In this document: positions 45,106 to 56,088 of the stretch, piece by piece
How positions within the stretch are numbered: the stretch's first letter is position 1
Layout: each line of letters begins with the position of its first letter
Assembly: GCF_900094585.1 (NCBI RefSeq)
Contig: NZ_FMAG01000003.1
Coordinates: forward strand, 310,001 to 374,000
Direction: 5' to 3'
From: Martinezella multihospitum
GTDB lineage: Bacteria > Pseudomonadota > Alphaproteobacteria > Rhizobiales > Rhizobiaceae
Length of the DNA: 64,000 bases
Position numbers and translations under genes: made by a program
Notes under the pieces: generated by a model
What the model saw: only the letters and a program-made list of their open reading frames with translations
What the model was told of the DNA's origin: nothing
Databases searched by the model: none

Positions 45106-45933
45106 ATGTCACGGAAGACCTTCTTCATCACCGGAGCGAATTCCGGCTTCGGCTTCGCGATCGCAGCCGCCGCGAGCAGCCAGGGCCATAAGGTTATCGG
45201 CACCGTCCGCTCGGAACAGTCGCGGGCAGCTCTGGCGGAACGCTTGCCAGCAGTGCGGTCCACCCTGTGCGACGTAACGGAGTTCGACCGGATAGCAGAC
45301 GTTATTCGACAGGCGGAGGAGGACCATGGACCGGTCGACGTGCTGATCAACAATGCCGGCTACGGTCACGAGGGAATTCTTGAAGAGTCGTCCCTCGAGG
45401 AGATGGGCCGCCAGTTCGACGTGAACGTCTTTGGCGCCGTTGCGGTCGCCAAAGCCTTCCTGCCGCGCTTCCGCGAAAGACGCAGCGGCTTCATCATCAA
45501 CGTCACCTCCATGGGCGGCATGATCACCATGCCCGGCATCGCCTATTACTGCGGAAGCAAGTTCGCCCTTCAGGGCATTTCCGAAGTCATGCGCGCGGAA
45601 ATGGCGCCATTCGGCGTTCGAGTGACCGCCCTTTGCCCCGGCTCCTTCCGGACCGACTGGGCCGGACGCTCGATGGTCCGGAGCGAGCGATCAATCGCGG
45701 ATTATGATGCGCAGTTCGACCCGATCCGGCAGGCGCGGCAATCCAAAAGCGGCAAGCAGCTCGGCGATCCCGACAAGCTCGCCATAGCCGTCCTGGACCT
45801 GATCGAATCCGACGCCCCTCCGCCGCAGCTCCTGCTCGGCAGCGATGCTCTTGGACTTGTGTCGGACAGGATCGAGCGCCTCAAGCAGGAGGTCGAAGCA
45901 TGGAAATCCGTTACCGTTTCGACCGATGGCTGA
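45106..45933 (+). CDS. Short-chain dehydrogenase/reductase
   Basis: A 275-residue classical SDR. The coenzyme loop is TGANSGFGFAIA, with NNAGYGHEG, the catalytic Ser in NVTSMGGMI, and Tyr/Lys in IAYYCGSKFALQG. The RDH/retinol-type C-terminus fits the oxidoreductase branch acting on small hydrophobic carbonyls. The substrate is unknown. The divergent AraC-family gene is the probable regulator. Start is the ATG at 45106; a longer in-frame start at 45043 would overlap the regulator's start. Confidence 0.87.
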   Translation: MSRKTFFITGANSGFGFAIAAAASSQGHKVIGTVRSEQSRAALAERLPAVRSTLCDVTEFDRIADVIRQAEEDHGPVDVLINNAGYGHEGILEESSLEEMGRQFDVNVFGAVAVAKAFLPRFRERRSGFIINVTSMGGMITMPGIAYYCGSKFALQGISEVMRAEMAPFGVRVTALCPGSFRTDWAGRSMVRSERSIADYDAQFDPIRQARQSKSGKQLGDPDKLAIAVLDLIESDAPPPQLLLGSDALGLVSDRIERLKQEVEAWKSVTVSTDG

Positions 45934-45999
45934 GAGCGCCGACCTTCACAATGCCGGGAAACCGCCATCCAGCCTTGCGCTCCGCCTATCGATCTGAAC

Positions 46000-48813
46000 C
46001 TAGTTCTTGGAGCGATCGGCTTGGAAAGCGGTATCGCCTAGATAGCGCTGGATCTTCGTTTCGAGAAGCTCGGGGCTGATCGGCTTCGACATGCAATCGT
46101 CCATGCCCGACTGCATGCATGTGATACGATCGACATCCAGCGCCTGCGCCATGACCCCGACGATGGGCACATGCCACCCCTGCCCGGCCTGGGTCTCGAA
46201 CTGCCGGATCATACGGGTCGCCTGATGGCCATTCATGACTGGCATGGATACATCCATGAGGATCAGTGACGGCCGCAACTGGCGCCATGCGTCCACGGCA
46301 GCCTGGCCGTTCTCTACGACGAGGAACCTCAGGCCGGTCGCCTGCAGGATCTGCGTGAAGACGATCTGGTTCACCTCATTGTCCTCGGCAACGAGGACGT
46401 CGATGGCATTGCCGGGTTTGGCCGACGTCATCCGATCGGTGGCCTCGATCGCGGCCGCAGCTTCCGTTTCTATCGGAAGCCGACGTTCAATGGGAGCCGA
46501 TCGCTCCCCCAGTTTCTTCCGCCGCGATGCGCGCACGACATCGATGATCGTGCCGCGCAGCACATTGGCGCGCACAGGCTTCATCAGATGCGCCTGGCCG
46601 TTGACGTCGGCGAATTCCCTGTCGCAACCGGCAACACTCATCGACGTCAGGAACACGATCGGCAGCGTATCGAAGCGTGGATCGGCGCGCACGGCGCTCG
46701 CGACCTGATAGCCATTCATACCCGGCATGCTGTAGTCGACGATGATCGCATCGACCGATACGCCCATATCGAAGGCAGCATCCAGAATGGCGAGCGCAGT
46801 CCTGCCATCCTCAGCGACATGCCCGTCAAAACCCCATTGCGCCAACTGTTCGGTCAAGATGCGCCGATGGATCGCATCGTCTTCCACGATCAGGACGCGG
46901 GCATCCCTCACATTGGCCGGCAGCTCCGCGACTTTGCCACGCGAGGCGACCAGCGGCATCGGAAGATGAACCGTGAAGACCGATCCCTTGCCCCATTCGC
47001 TCTCCACCGACAGCGAGCCGCCGAAAAGATCGACGAGGCCGGCCGTGATGGCGAGCCCCAGGCCCGATCCCTCAAGCCGGCGCGCAAAGGAAGAATCCGC
47101 CAGCGAGAACTTGTCGAAGATCGTATCGAGCTTTTCGTCGGGAATGCCGATGCCCGTATCTTCGATACGAAGGACGAGCAATATGGTGTCACCCGGCGCT
47201 GGCTGGCTGTCCAGCTCCACCAGCACATGACCGCGCTCGGTGAACTTGATCGCATTGCCGACAAGATTGGTCACGATCTGCCGAAAACGGCCGGCATCGC
47301 CCAGTATCGCCGCCGGCACGCCGGGAGCGATGTGCACCATCAGCTCGATATTCTTTTCCGATGCGGCCGCAGCGAGCAGGGTCGCAATATCCTCGACGGC
47401 CTCGGCGGGATCGAATGCCATCTTGCGCAGATGCATTTCGCCGGTATCGATGCGGGAAAAATCGAGAATGTCGTTGATGATGGTCAGCAGCGCATTGCCC
47501 GACTTGACGATGATATCGACGAAGGTCTTTTGCCGGGCATCGAGATCGGTCTTGCCGAGCAGTTCCGCCATGCCGAGAACGCCGTTCATCGGCGTGCGGA
47601 TTTCATGGCTCATATGGGTCAGAAACTCGGATTTCGCCCGGTCCGCGGCATTGCTGCGTGCCAGAAGCAGCTGTAAATCCGCCTCGCGTTCCTTCATCTC
47701 CGTGACATCGGTCAGCACCACCGTCCAGCGGCGATGCTCGCCGATCGCGGCGCCGAGCTGCATCCAGCGGTCGCCGGTGATCTGGAACACGCAGGAGATC
47801 GGCTTGCCGGCCGCAATGCTTTCCCCCCACGATGCCCGCACAGCCTCGGCATCATCGCCGAAGTCGCCGCGTTCCGCACAATAGTCGAAGGCCGCAGACC
47901 AGCCTTTGCCGACTTCCAGAAGCTCCGCCGGCAGCTTCAGCATGTCCTTCAGCCGGTCATTGACGAGCATGATCGTACCGTCCTGGACGATCAGCAGTCC
48001 CTGGGACATAGCCTGCATGGCATCGGCCATGAGCTCGCCGAGATGCTCCAACGCCAGCCGGGTCTCGGTGATCTCCTGGAACTGCTGCTTGACGGAGGAA
48101 ATATCCGTGTAGGACATCAGCGTCCGGCCGTTGGAAATGCGGCGAGCGTCGATGATGACCGACTTGCCGTCGGCAAAATTCATCTCCGTCTGCAGATGCT
48201 CGCCCGCCTTGCGCAGTGCCGCCAGACGTTCCTGATAGATATCGTCGATGCTGCGGCCATCGAAACCGAAACGCGCCAGTTCGTAGTGCTTGGCGATGAG
48301 ATCCCGATAGGGGCGGCCTTCGAAACGATCCTCCTTTGAGAACTCCCAAATATCGTAGAAGGCGTCGTTGACATATTCCACCACGTAGTCGCTGTCGTGG
48401 ATCAGGACGCCGATCGGCATCGAGCGGAGAATATTGTCGAGATCCTGATGCAGCGTCTTGGCAGGCGCGTCGAGAAACACACCGAAAATATAAACGCGGT
48501 CTTCCGAAGGGGAAAAACTCTCGATCTGGATGCGCGAGCGTTGACGGCCCGATCCGTCGAAGCACAGCGCCACCTCTTCGGAGCCGAAGACCAGCGCACG
48601 GCGCTCTCTGTCTTCTCTGTCGGCGCTCTCGCCCGCATCGAGAAGATCATGGCTGCGATTGCCGATGAAGTCGGAAATATCGTGCCCGAAAAACCGCGCA
48701 TAGGCATCATTGACGGCGACGTAACGAAGCTCGCTGTTCTTGATGTAGGCGGGCCTGTCCAGACTGGCGATCCGACGGCACGCTATGTCGAGCAGTTCAC
48801 CGTCCAAGGTCAA
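46000..48813 (-). CDS. Hybrid sensor histidine kinase with PAS domains and two receivers
   Basis: A 937-residue cytosolic hybrid kinase with no membrane helix. It has PAS-like domains at about 15-115, 125-240 and 265-380, and a HisKA domain with phospho-His in FLTHMSHEIRTPMNGV. The HATPase has NLVGNAIKFTERG, DTGIGIPDEKL and GSGLGLAI. Receiver 1 has acceptor Asp in IIVDYSMPGMNG and receiver 2 in ILMDVSMPVMNG. It begins with TTG at 48813 behind GAGAGG. No partner response regulator or HPt gene is nearby, so it is an orphan. The signal is probably a cytoplasmic redox or ligand cue sensed by PAS. Confidence 0.92.
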   Translation of the reverse strand: MTLDGELLDIACRRIASLDRPAYIKNSELRYVAVNDAYARFFGHDISDFIGNRSHDLLDAGESADREDRERRALVFGSEEVALCFDGSGRQRSRIQIESFSPSEDRVYIFGVFLDAPAKTLHQDLDNILRSMPIGVLIHDSDYVVEYVNDAFYDIWEFSKEDRFEGRPYRDLIAKHYELARFGFDGRSIDDIYQERLAALRKAGEHLQTEMNFADGKSVIIDARRISNGRTLMSYTDISSVKQQFQEITETRLALEHLGELMADAMQAMSQGLLIVQDGTIMLVNDRLKDMLKLPAELLEVGKGWSAAFDYCAERGDFGDDAEAVRASWGESIAAGKPISCVFQITGDRWMQLGAAIGEHRRWTVVLTDVTEMKEREADLQLLLARSNAADRAKSEFLTHMSHEIRTPMNGVLGMAELLGKTDLDARQKTFVDIIVKSGNALLTIINDILDFSRIDTGEMHLRKMAFDPAEAVEDIATLLAAAASEKNIELMVHIAPGVPAAILGDAGRFRQIVTNLVGNAIKFTERGHVLVELDSQPAPGDTILLVLRIEDTGIGIPDEKLDTIFDKFSLADSSFARRLEGSGLGLAITAGLVDLFGGSLSVESEWGKGSVFTVHLPMPLVASRGKVAELPANVRDARVLIVEDDAIHRRILTEQLAQWGFDGHVAEDGRTALAILDAAFDMGVSVDAIIVDYSMPGMNGYQVASAVRADPRFDTLPIVFLTSMSVAGCDREFADVNGQAHLMKPVRANVLRGTIIDVVRASRRKKLGERSAPIERRLPIETEAAAAIEATDRMTSAKPGNAIDVLVAEDNEVNQIVFTQILQATGLRFLVVENGQAAVDAWRQLRPSLILMDVSMPVMNGHQATRMIRQFETQAGQGWHVPIVGVMAQALDVDRITCMQSGMDDCMSKPISPELLETKIQRYLGDTAFQADRSKN

Positions 48814-49028
48814 ACGGAGCCTCTCTTTTCACCGCGCATGATAGTTCATGAAACGACGCTCTAGCATGATTGGCTTTAACAAGGCGTTAACCATGTTGAC
48901 CATCGCTCCGACGTCGCGTTCAGGCTATGCGCTATCCTATAACGGTCATGTCAGGGTCGCAAACGACAGCGGCACGTCGGGGGAAACTCTGCCAAGAATC
49001 CGTCAACGGATCATTGGGAGCGAGCGCC

Positions 49029-50615
49029 ATGAGCGACGAAGGAAGCCTGACCTTGAACGAAGCGCAGATCGCAACGGCGACGGGCGAACGGCGGCGGCGG
49101 GCCGGAGGGCGCGGAGCTGAACGCAGCCGCAAGCCGAGCGGCACGAAATACCTCAACCTCGTCAACAATCTCGCTCGCACAGAACTCCTGTCGCCCGAAG
49201 CGCTTGACAATATTCACGAGGCATCGCTGACCATCCTCGAAGAGATCGGCATGGATATCATCCTGCCGGAGGCGCGCGAGCGCATGAAGGCTGCCGGCGC
49301 GGACGTCACACCGGGCAAGGAACGCGTCCGGTTCGATCGCAACATGATCATGGAGCTGATCGCTTCGATCCCCTCGAACTTCACGCTGCATGCCCGCAAT
49401 CCCCTTAGAAACGTTGAGATCGGCGGCCGCAATCTCGTCTTCGCACAGGTTGCCTCCGCCCCCTTCGTCGCCGACCGCGACGGCGGCAGGAGAGCCGGCA
49501 ATCAGGAAGACTTCCGCAAGCTCATCAAGCTCGCCCAGTCCTTCGACGTCATTCATATGACCGGCGGCTATCCGGTCGAACCCATCGATATCCATGCCTC
49601 GGTGCGCCATCTCGATTGCCTCTCCGATATCGTGAAGCTCACCGACAAGGCCTTCCATTGCTATTCGCTGGGCAAACAACGCAATCTCGATGCGATCGAG
49701 ATCGCCCGTATCGGCCGCGGCATCAGCATGGAACAGATGGAGCGCGAGCCCTCGCTCTTCACCATCATCAACTCTTCCTCGCCACTGCGCCTCGACGGGC
49801 CGATGCTGCAGGGCATCATCGAAATGTCGTCGCGCGGTCAGGTCGTGGTGGTGACGCCGTTCACGCTGGCGGGCGCCATGGCGCCGGTGACGATCGCCGG
49901 CGCACTGGTGCAGCAGAATGCCGAAGCACTCTGCGGCCTCGCCTTCACGCAGATGGTGCGCAAGGGCGCGCCGGTCATGTATGGCGGCTTCACCTCGAAT
50001 GTGGACATGAAGACCGGAGCACCCGCCTTCGGTACGCCGGAATATATGAAGGCGGTCATCGCAGGCGGCCAGCTCGCTCGCCGCTACGGCATCCCCTACC
50101 GCACCTCCAACACCAATGCTTCCAACACGCTCGATGCGCAGGCAGCTTACGAATCGGCGCTTTCCTTATGGGCGCTGACCCAGGGCGGCGGCAACTTCGT
50201 GCTCCATGCCGCCGGCTGGAGCGAGGGTGGGCTGACCGCCTCCTTCGAAAAATTCATCCTCGATGTCGATATGCTGCAGATGGTCGCGGAATTCCTGACG
50301 CCGCTCGATGTCAGCGCCGATGCCTTGGCGCTGGATGCCGTGCGCGACGTCGGCCCCGGTGGCCATTATTTCGGTACGGCCCACACACTCGCCCGCTATG
50401 AGACCGCCTTCTATTCGCCGATCCTCTCGGACTGGCGAAACAACGAAACTTGGGCGGAGGCCGGGAGACCCACAACTTATGATCATGCCAACCGCGTCTA
50501 TAAGGAAACGCTAGCGCGTTATGAACGCCCGCCGCTCGATCCGGCAATCGAAGAAGAGCTCGACGCCTTCGTCGCCAAGCGCAAGGCAGAGGGTGGTGTT
50601 CCTACCGATTTCTAG
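49029..50615 (+). CDS. Trimethylamine methyltransferase family protein (MttB superfamily, no pyrrolysine)
   Basis: A 528-residue protein of the MttB superfamily. Marks are LSPEALDNIHEASLTILEEIGM near the start, HARNPLRNVEIGG, MTGGYPVEPIDI, and the barrel segment NTNASNTLDAQAAYESALSLWAL. There is no in-frame amber codon, so it belongs to the non-pyrrolysine branch, some members of which demethylate glycine betaine or similar quaternary amines with a corrinoid partner. No corrinoid protein or reactivase gene is close. The start has GGGAG upstream; a longer frame from 48927 is not supported. Confidence 0.87.
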   Translation: MSDEGSLTLNEAQIATATGERRRRAGGRGAERSRKPSGTKYLNLVNNLARTELLSPEALDNIHEASLTILEEIGMDIILPEARERMKAAGADVTPGKERVRFDRNMIMELIASIPSNFTLHARNPLRNVEIGGRNLVFAQVASAPFVADRDGGRRAGNQEDFRKLIKLAQSFDVIHMTGGYPVEPIDIHASVRHLDCLSDIVKLTDKAFHCYSLGKQRNLDAIEIARIGRGISMEQMEREPSLFTIINSSSPLRLDGPMLQGIIEMSSRGQVVVVTPFTLAGAMAPVTIAGALVQQNAEALCGLAFTQMVRKGAPVMYGGFTSNVDMKTGAPAFGTPEYMKAVIAGGQLARRYGIPYRTSNTNASNTLDAQAAYESALSLWALTQGGGNFVLHAAGWSEGGLTASFEKFILDVDMLQMVAEFLTPLDVSADALALDAVRDVGPGGHYFGTAHTLARYETAFYSPILSDWRNNETWAEAGRPTTYDHANRVYKETLARYERPPLDPAIEEELDAFVAKRKAEGGVPTDF

Positions 50616-50762
50616 TTGAAAACAAAGGGATTTTACGCCTCAAATCATGAACGAAATTTAATGTCACGGACCTCTTTTTGGTCGCGACTTCGCCCGCTTT
50701 CCCACGCACCTTCAAACTCGGCTTCGGCTGGGAGCCCTGTGTTTTTTGGGAAAGGGATGTCA

Positions 50763-51077
50763 ATGTCTGTGCTTCGCACATTAACGACGGCCGGTTTGAT
50801 CGCGCTGACGCTTGGCAGCGCCGCGGCCGTAACCACCACCACTGCCAGCGCCTCCGACCGCGGCGCCTTTTTCGGCGGTCTTGCCGCCGGTGCCCTCGGC
50901 GGTGCCTTGATTGCCGGGGCTGCGCGGCCCGCCTACCCGGCTTATTATCCGGCCTATCCGGCCTATTACGACGGCCCGGTCTATGAACGGGTCTATGTGC
51001 GCCCCTACCCCAGATGCTACTGGGCATGGCGCCACGACGGCTGGGGCCGGCCCTATCGCGTCGAGGTCTGCCGCTGA
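50763..51077 (+). CDS. Small secreted Gly/Tyr-rich protein
   Basis: A 104-residue exported protein. The signal peptide MSVLRTLTTAGLIALTLGSA ends near TASA. A glycine-zipper-like stretch follows (FFGGLAAGALGGALIAGAA), then a YPAYYPAYPAYYDG repeat and an aromatic, cysteine-bearing end (RCYWAWRHDGWGRPYRVEVCR). The layout suggests an envelope-associated protein of the type common in rhizobia. ATG 50763 has AAAGGG six bases upstream; ATG 50757 is two codons earlier. A clear terminator follows at 51119. Confidence 0.72.
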   Translation: MSVLRTLTTAGLIALTLGSAAAVTTTTASASDRGAFFGGLAAGALGGALIAGAARPAYPAYYPAYPAYYDGPVYERVYVRPYPRCYWAWRHDGWGRPYRVEVCR

Positions 51078-51118
51078 AGCCTAAACGACGCTCCCCATCA
51101 GTCGTCTCCGATCTCTCA

Positions 51119-51145
51119 TGCCGCCGGATTTCCGGCGGCATTTTC
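51119..51145 (+). terminator. Intrinsic terminator after the small secreted protein gene
   Basis: TGCCGCCGGA (51119-51128) pairs with TCCGGCGGCA (51131-51140), followed at once by TTTT. It marks the end of the upstream transcript. Confidence 0.85.
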
Positions 51146-51290
51146 GTCTGAGTGTTGAAAAGCTTTCGCCCACACCCCTTGACATTGGCCGCGTTTAAGA
51201 CCAAATGCGCCTCAGCTTTCACCTTCCGGCCGCCGCGTGAGCGTGCCCTGCGGGACAATCTGTACGCAAGAGAAGGACAAAAGCGCTTTT

Positions 51291-51448
51291 ATGAATGAGG
51301 CCGCGCCGAGCGCTGCGGCCGGATGCGCTGGAAAGCTATTTCCAACTTACAAGTTCCCACTTCACGCGGGGTTCTTGACGCCAGAGACAGACCGGACCGC
51401 ATGGTGCGACCCGGCCTATTTGCTTTGGCGCCCCCGAAAGGTATTGAA

Positions 51449-51452
<4 letters not shown>
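51291..51452 (+). CDS. Candidate 53-aa leader ORF before the DEAD-box helicase gene
   Basis: Between the terminator at 51145 and the helicase lies a 300-base leader. An ATG at 51291 opens a 53-codon frame (MNEAAPSAAAGC ... LLWRPRKVLN). Its TGA at 51450-51452 overlaps the helicase TTG (TTGA), as in translational coupling. A TTGACA box lies at 51179. No strong ribosome site precedes the ATG (AGAAGGA is 13 bases away), so it may not be translated. No known family. Confidence 0.3.
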
Positions 51453-53119
<1,667 letters not shown>

Positions 53120-53133
53120 TGCAATGAATTGAG

Positions 53134-53160
53134 GGGGGCCGGTTGGCCCCCTTTTTCTTT
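53134..53160 (+). terminator. Intrinsic terminator after the helicase gene
   Basis: GGGGGCC (53134-53140) pairs with GGCCCCC (53145-53151) around GGTT, followed by TTTTTCTTT. This is a textbook Rho-independent terminator between convergent genes. Confidence 0.92.
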
Positions 53161-53162
53161 GC

Positions 53163-53705
53163 TTATTCCGCCTGGCCTTGAAGGCTTTCGATTAAAGCCG
53201 GAAGATCATCCCATACATATGCGACCTGACCGACTGCAGTTTCGTCGAGTATAAGCGACCCCGTAGCCACTGGTCGGCCGCGCAGGCGCTCGTAGAAAAC
53301 CCTGTTTGGATTGTTCTCCAATGCGAGCGCCAGCAATCCCTTGTGCTCCATATCTCCGAGATCTCGCGCCACTTCAGCAAAGAGAGCCGAACCGATCTTG
53401 CGGCGCTGATAGCCAGGCAGAAGATAAAGCGCATAAACTTCAGCTTCCTGCGGGAAGCCCGAATGCCGGCTGGGCCCTCCGCTCGCAAATCCGACGACCT
53501 CGCCTTTCTCGTCTTCCGCCACGTAATAAGCGATGTCGGCATGACCCAGATAACGGCGATGGCGCTGCTCCTGTTGGCTATAGGACATGCCCTTGAGGAA
53601 ATCCTCCGGCAGCAGCCCAGCAAAAGTCGCCCTCCAGGTATCGACCACGACTCGGGCAATGCCCGACAAGTCGCTGTCAACGGCGGGCCGAATCTCAATC
53701 GCCAC
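53163..53705 (-). CDS. GNAT family N-acetyltransferase
   Basis: A 180-residue GNAT protein. The N-terminal IEIRPAVDSDLSGIARVVVDTWRATFAGLLPEDFL and the acetyl-CoA motif LYLLPGYQRRKIGSALFAEV are clear, with ALENNPNRVFYERLRGRPV after it. The form matches the common small-molecule or peptide GNAT type; substrate unknown. It is divergent from the EamA gene across a 192-base AT-richer gap. Confidence 0.88.
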   Translation of the reverse strand: MAIEIRPAVDSDLSGIARVVVDTWRATFAGLLPEDFLKGMSYSQQEQRHRRYLGHADIAYYVAEDEKGEVVGFASGGPSRHSGFPQEAEVYALYLLPGYQRRKIGSALFAEVARDLGDMEHKGLLALALENNPNRVFYERLRGRPVATGSLILDETAVGQVAYVWDDLPALIESLQGQAE

Positions 53706-53897
53706 TGATAGTTCCTCCGTTGACGGCCTGCATGAAGACTACGGATGCAGTCATGAGAGTAAATTCGAAACTTCGAGGCTGCCTGGCATTCCCATTTCGC
53801 TTGGAGAACAATGTTTGGATGACTGTTTCCTCCAGATAAGCCTTTGCAGGCGTAGCTTGGAGCATGTTTGGAGGTTTGGGGACGAACGTTGCAAACG

Positions 53898-54821
53898 ATG
53901 GCAACACGGTCAATGTCTGCAAGCGACTGGGGGCAGCTCCTGCTTCTCGGCGCGCTGTGGGGCGGATCATTCTTCTTTGCCCGTATAGCGGTGGCGGAAA
54001 TCCCGCCGCTGGCGCTGGTCCTCTATCGGGTTTCGATTGCCGCGCTTGTCCTGCATGTCTGGTTGCGCCTGCGTAGCATTTCCTTTGCGCCCGCCATTGC
54101 AAGATCAGCTTCGTTCCTGGGTCTCGCACGGCTCAACAACGTTATCCCGTTTTCTCTGATATTCAGCGGCCAAACGGAGATCGGAGCGGGCCTTGCCTCG
54201 GTGCTCTACGCGACGACGCCGCTCTGGACAGCCCTGGTCGCAAATCTGCTGACGGCAGACGAAAAGCTTTCCCCCAGCAAACTTACCGGCGTAGTTCTCG
54301 GGATTGGCGGCGCCGCCACCATGATCGGCCCAGGCTTCTTCTCCAATTTCGGCGGACCGACATGGGCGAAACTTGCTGTGATCGGAGCGGCAGTTTCCTA
54401 TGCATTCGCAGCTGTCTTCGCCAAACGATTTCGGGACATGAAGCCGGTCGTTGTCGCGACCGGCCAGTTGACCGCCTCCACCATCGTTGTGATGCCGATC
54501 GTCCTTCTTTTCTATAGTCCGCGCGACATTGTAAGCGCGAATATCTCGATCTGGCTGGCTGTTGGCACTCTCGCAATCGTGACGACTGCCTTCGCCTTCA
54601 TCCTCTATTTCAATCTCATCGCCTCTGCAGGCGCGACAAATGCGTCGCTGGTGACGCTGCTCGTGCCGGCGAGCGCGATCATCTTAAGTACCGCATTCCT
54701 TGGAGAGCGTCTGGAACCTTACGAGTTCCTCGGATTGGCCCTGATCGTCTCCAGCCTGGTAGTTGTCGATGGCAGGCTTCTGCGATGGCGTCGACGGAGC
54801 GATGCCCACAAGAAGTCATAG
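53898..54821 (+). CDS. EamA/DMT-family transporter
   Basis: About 307 residues with ten predicted membrane helices in two EamA repeats, beginning WGQLLLLGALWGGSFFFARIAV. ALVTLLVPASAIILSTAFLGERLEPYEFLG marks the second repeat. DMT proteins export or exchange metabolites such as amino acids. The exact start is unsure: ATGs at 53898 and 53913 and a TTG at 53868 are in frame, none with a strong ribosome site. It is convergent with a second EamA gene three bases away, but the two are not close copies. Confidence 0.83.
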   Translation: MATRSMSASDWGQLLLLGALWGGSFFFARIAVAEIPPLALVLYRVSIAALVLHVWLRLRSISFAPAIARSASFLGLARLNNVIPFSLIFSGQTEIGAGLASVLYATTPLWTALVANLLTADEKLSPSKLTGVVLGIGGAATMIGPGFFSNFGGPTWAKLAVIGAAVSYAFAAVFAKRFRDMKPVVVATGQLTASTIVVMPIVLLFYSPRDIVSANISIWLAVGTLAIVTTAFAFILYFNLIASAGATNASLVTLLVPASAIILSTAFLGERLEPYEFLGLALIVSSLVVVDGRLLRWRRRSDAHKKS

Positions 54822-54824
54822 AAC

Positions 54825-55718
54825 CTATTCCGGCACGACTTCCGCCGCACGCCGATTGGTGAGGTAAACACCGATCACCACAATCACCGTGCCGATGATG
54901 ATCGGCAGCGTCAGCGGCTCGCCGAAGGCGATCGCAGCCTCGATGGCGACAGCGGGCGGCATCAGGTAGATCAGCGATGCGGCACGCGACACCTGCCCGC
55001 GGCGGATGAGATAGAGCAGCAGACCAACGGCACCCATCGACAGGCCGAAGACCGACCAGAGCATCGACAGGATCGCCGTCTGCGTGCCGTCGAAACGCAA
55101 ACCTTCGAAGATGAAGGCCAAGGGGACGGTCACGATCAGCGCGCCGACATATTGCAAGGTCGCGATGGTTCTGAGGTCGCCGGTCTGCAGGTGCCGCTTC
55201 TGGTAGAGCGTGCCGTAAGTCACCGAGACCATACCCAGCAGATTGACGACGAGCGGCACCGCCGATTGCCAGAGATTGGCCGTATCTGTCGCCAAGAGTT
55301 TCGGCGAGATCGCGATGGCTATGCCGAGGAAGCCGAGCAGCAGGCCGACCTTCTGCATCGGCCGCAGCCGCTCGCCGACGAGAAGCGGCGCGGCCATGGC
55401 GGTCATCAGCGGCTGCAGCGCCGCAATGATGCCGGAAATGCCGGCCGGCACGCCCTCGGCAATCGCCCACCAAAGGCTCGCCAGATAGATGCCATGCAGG
55501 AAAATCCCGGAATAAACGGCCCGAAACACACTCGACCAGTCGCGTGGCCACTTAGCCCGAGCGATCGAACAGAGCAGCACGAAAGCAAGTGCCGACAGGC
55601 TATAGCGGATCATCAGGAAGGTGAAAGGGCCTGCATGCAGCGAAGCATATTTGGCGACGATCCAGCCGGTGGACCAGAGAAGAACGAAAATCGCCGGCGC
55701 AAGTTTATCGAGGGACAT
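54825..55718 (-). CDS. EamA/DMT-family transporter
   Basis: A 297-residue DMT exporter with ten helices. The start LDKLAPAIFVLLWSTGWIVAKYA and the segments GIISGIIAALQPLMTAMAAP and RAASLIYLMPPAVAIEAAIAFGEPLTL mark both EamA repeats. Substrate unknown. The gene ends three bases from the convergent EamA gene. Its upstream 370-base region separates it from the divergent ATP-grasp operon. Confidence 0.9.
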   Translation of the reverse strand: MSLDKLAPAIFVLLWSTGWIVAKYASLHAGPFTFLMIRYSLSALAFVLLCSIARAKWPRDWSSVFRAVYSGIFLHGIYLASLWWAIAEGVPAGISGIIAALQPLMTAMAAPLLVGERLRPMQKVGLLLGFLGIAIAISPKLLATDTANLWQSAVPLVVNLLGMVSVTYGTLYQKRHLQTGDLRTIATLQYVGALIVTVPLAFIFEGLRFDGTQTAILSMLWSVFGLSMGAVGLLLYLIRRGQVSRAASLIYLMPPAVAIEAAIAFGEPLTLPIIIGTVIVVIGVYLTNRRAAEVVPE

Positions 55719-55997
55719 GGGAATCGGACCGATATATTGGGCGCTTAGGATCCGGAATCCTAGTCGACTCAGGGTGTCGCGCGGAGGGGTTGACGGCTGA
55801 TAGCCGATGGCGGTTGCGTGGTCAAAATCGATCTGCTGAAAACAGCAATCAATTTTTCTTCACGTCCGGCGAACCACCGTCCTGGTTTCAGAAACCTCAG
55901 CCACTACCCAGGCGTTCAGTCCGCAAAAGAAGCAGATGCTCAAATTTTGATCCGAACATTGCGACAAGACCTGGCAAGCAACAGCCATTTTACTCTT

Positions 55998-56040
55998 AAA
56001 TGCCTGTAAATCCGGCATTTTTCGATATTGCGAAATTCGC
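55998..56040 (+). promoter_or_regulatory. Hairpin and palindrome in the ATP-grasp operon leader
   Basis: The 370-base gap 55719-56088 has no gene that I can support and is AT-richer than its surroundings. It holds AAATGCC...GGCATTT (55998-56020), a 7-bp stem followed by TT, which could act as a leader attenuator. Next is the small palindrome GCGAA-A-TTCGC (56030-56040). A regulator site is possible. Confidence 0.4.
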
Positions 56041-56088
56041 GATGGCAACTGCGCATAGTTCTTGCATTGTAAAAACCGTTGTATTCAA

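Noticed and set aside
53868..55718. Two adjacent EamA genes as a recent duplication or EmrE-like pair
   Set aside because: They are convergent and differ clearly in sequence, so neither a fresh duplication nor a coexpressed heterodimer is supported.
56042..56066. Possible sigma-54 promoter (TGGCA...TTGCA) before the ATP-grasp operon
   Set aside because: GG and GC are 18 bases apart instead of the required 10, so it cannot be a -24/-12 pair.
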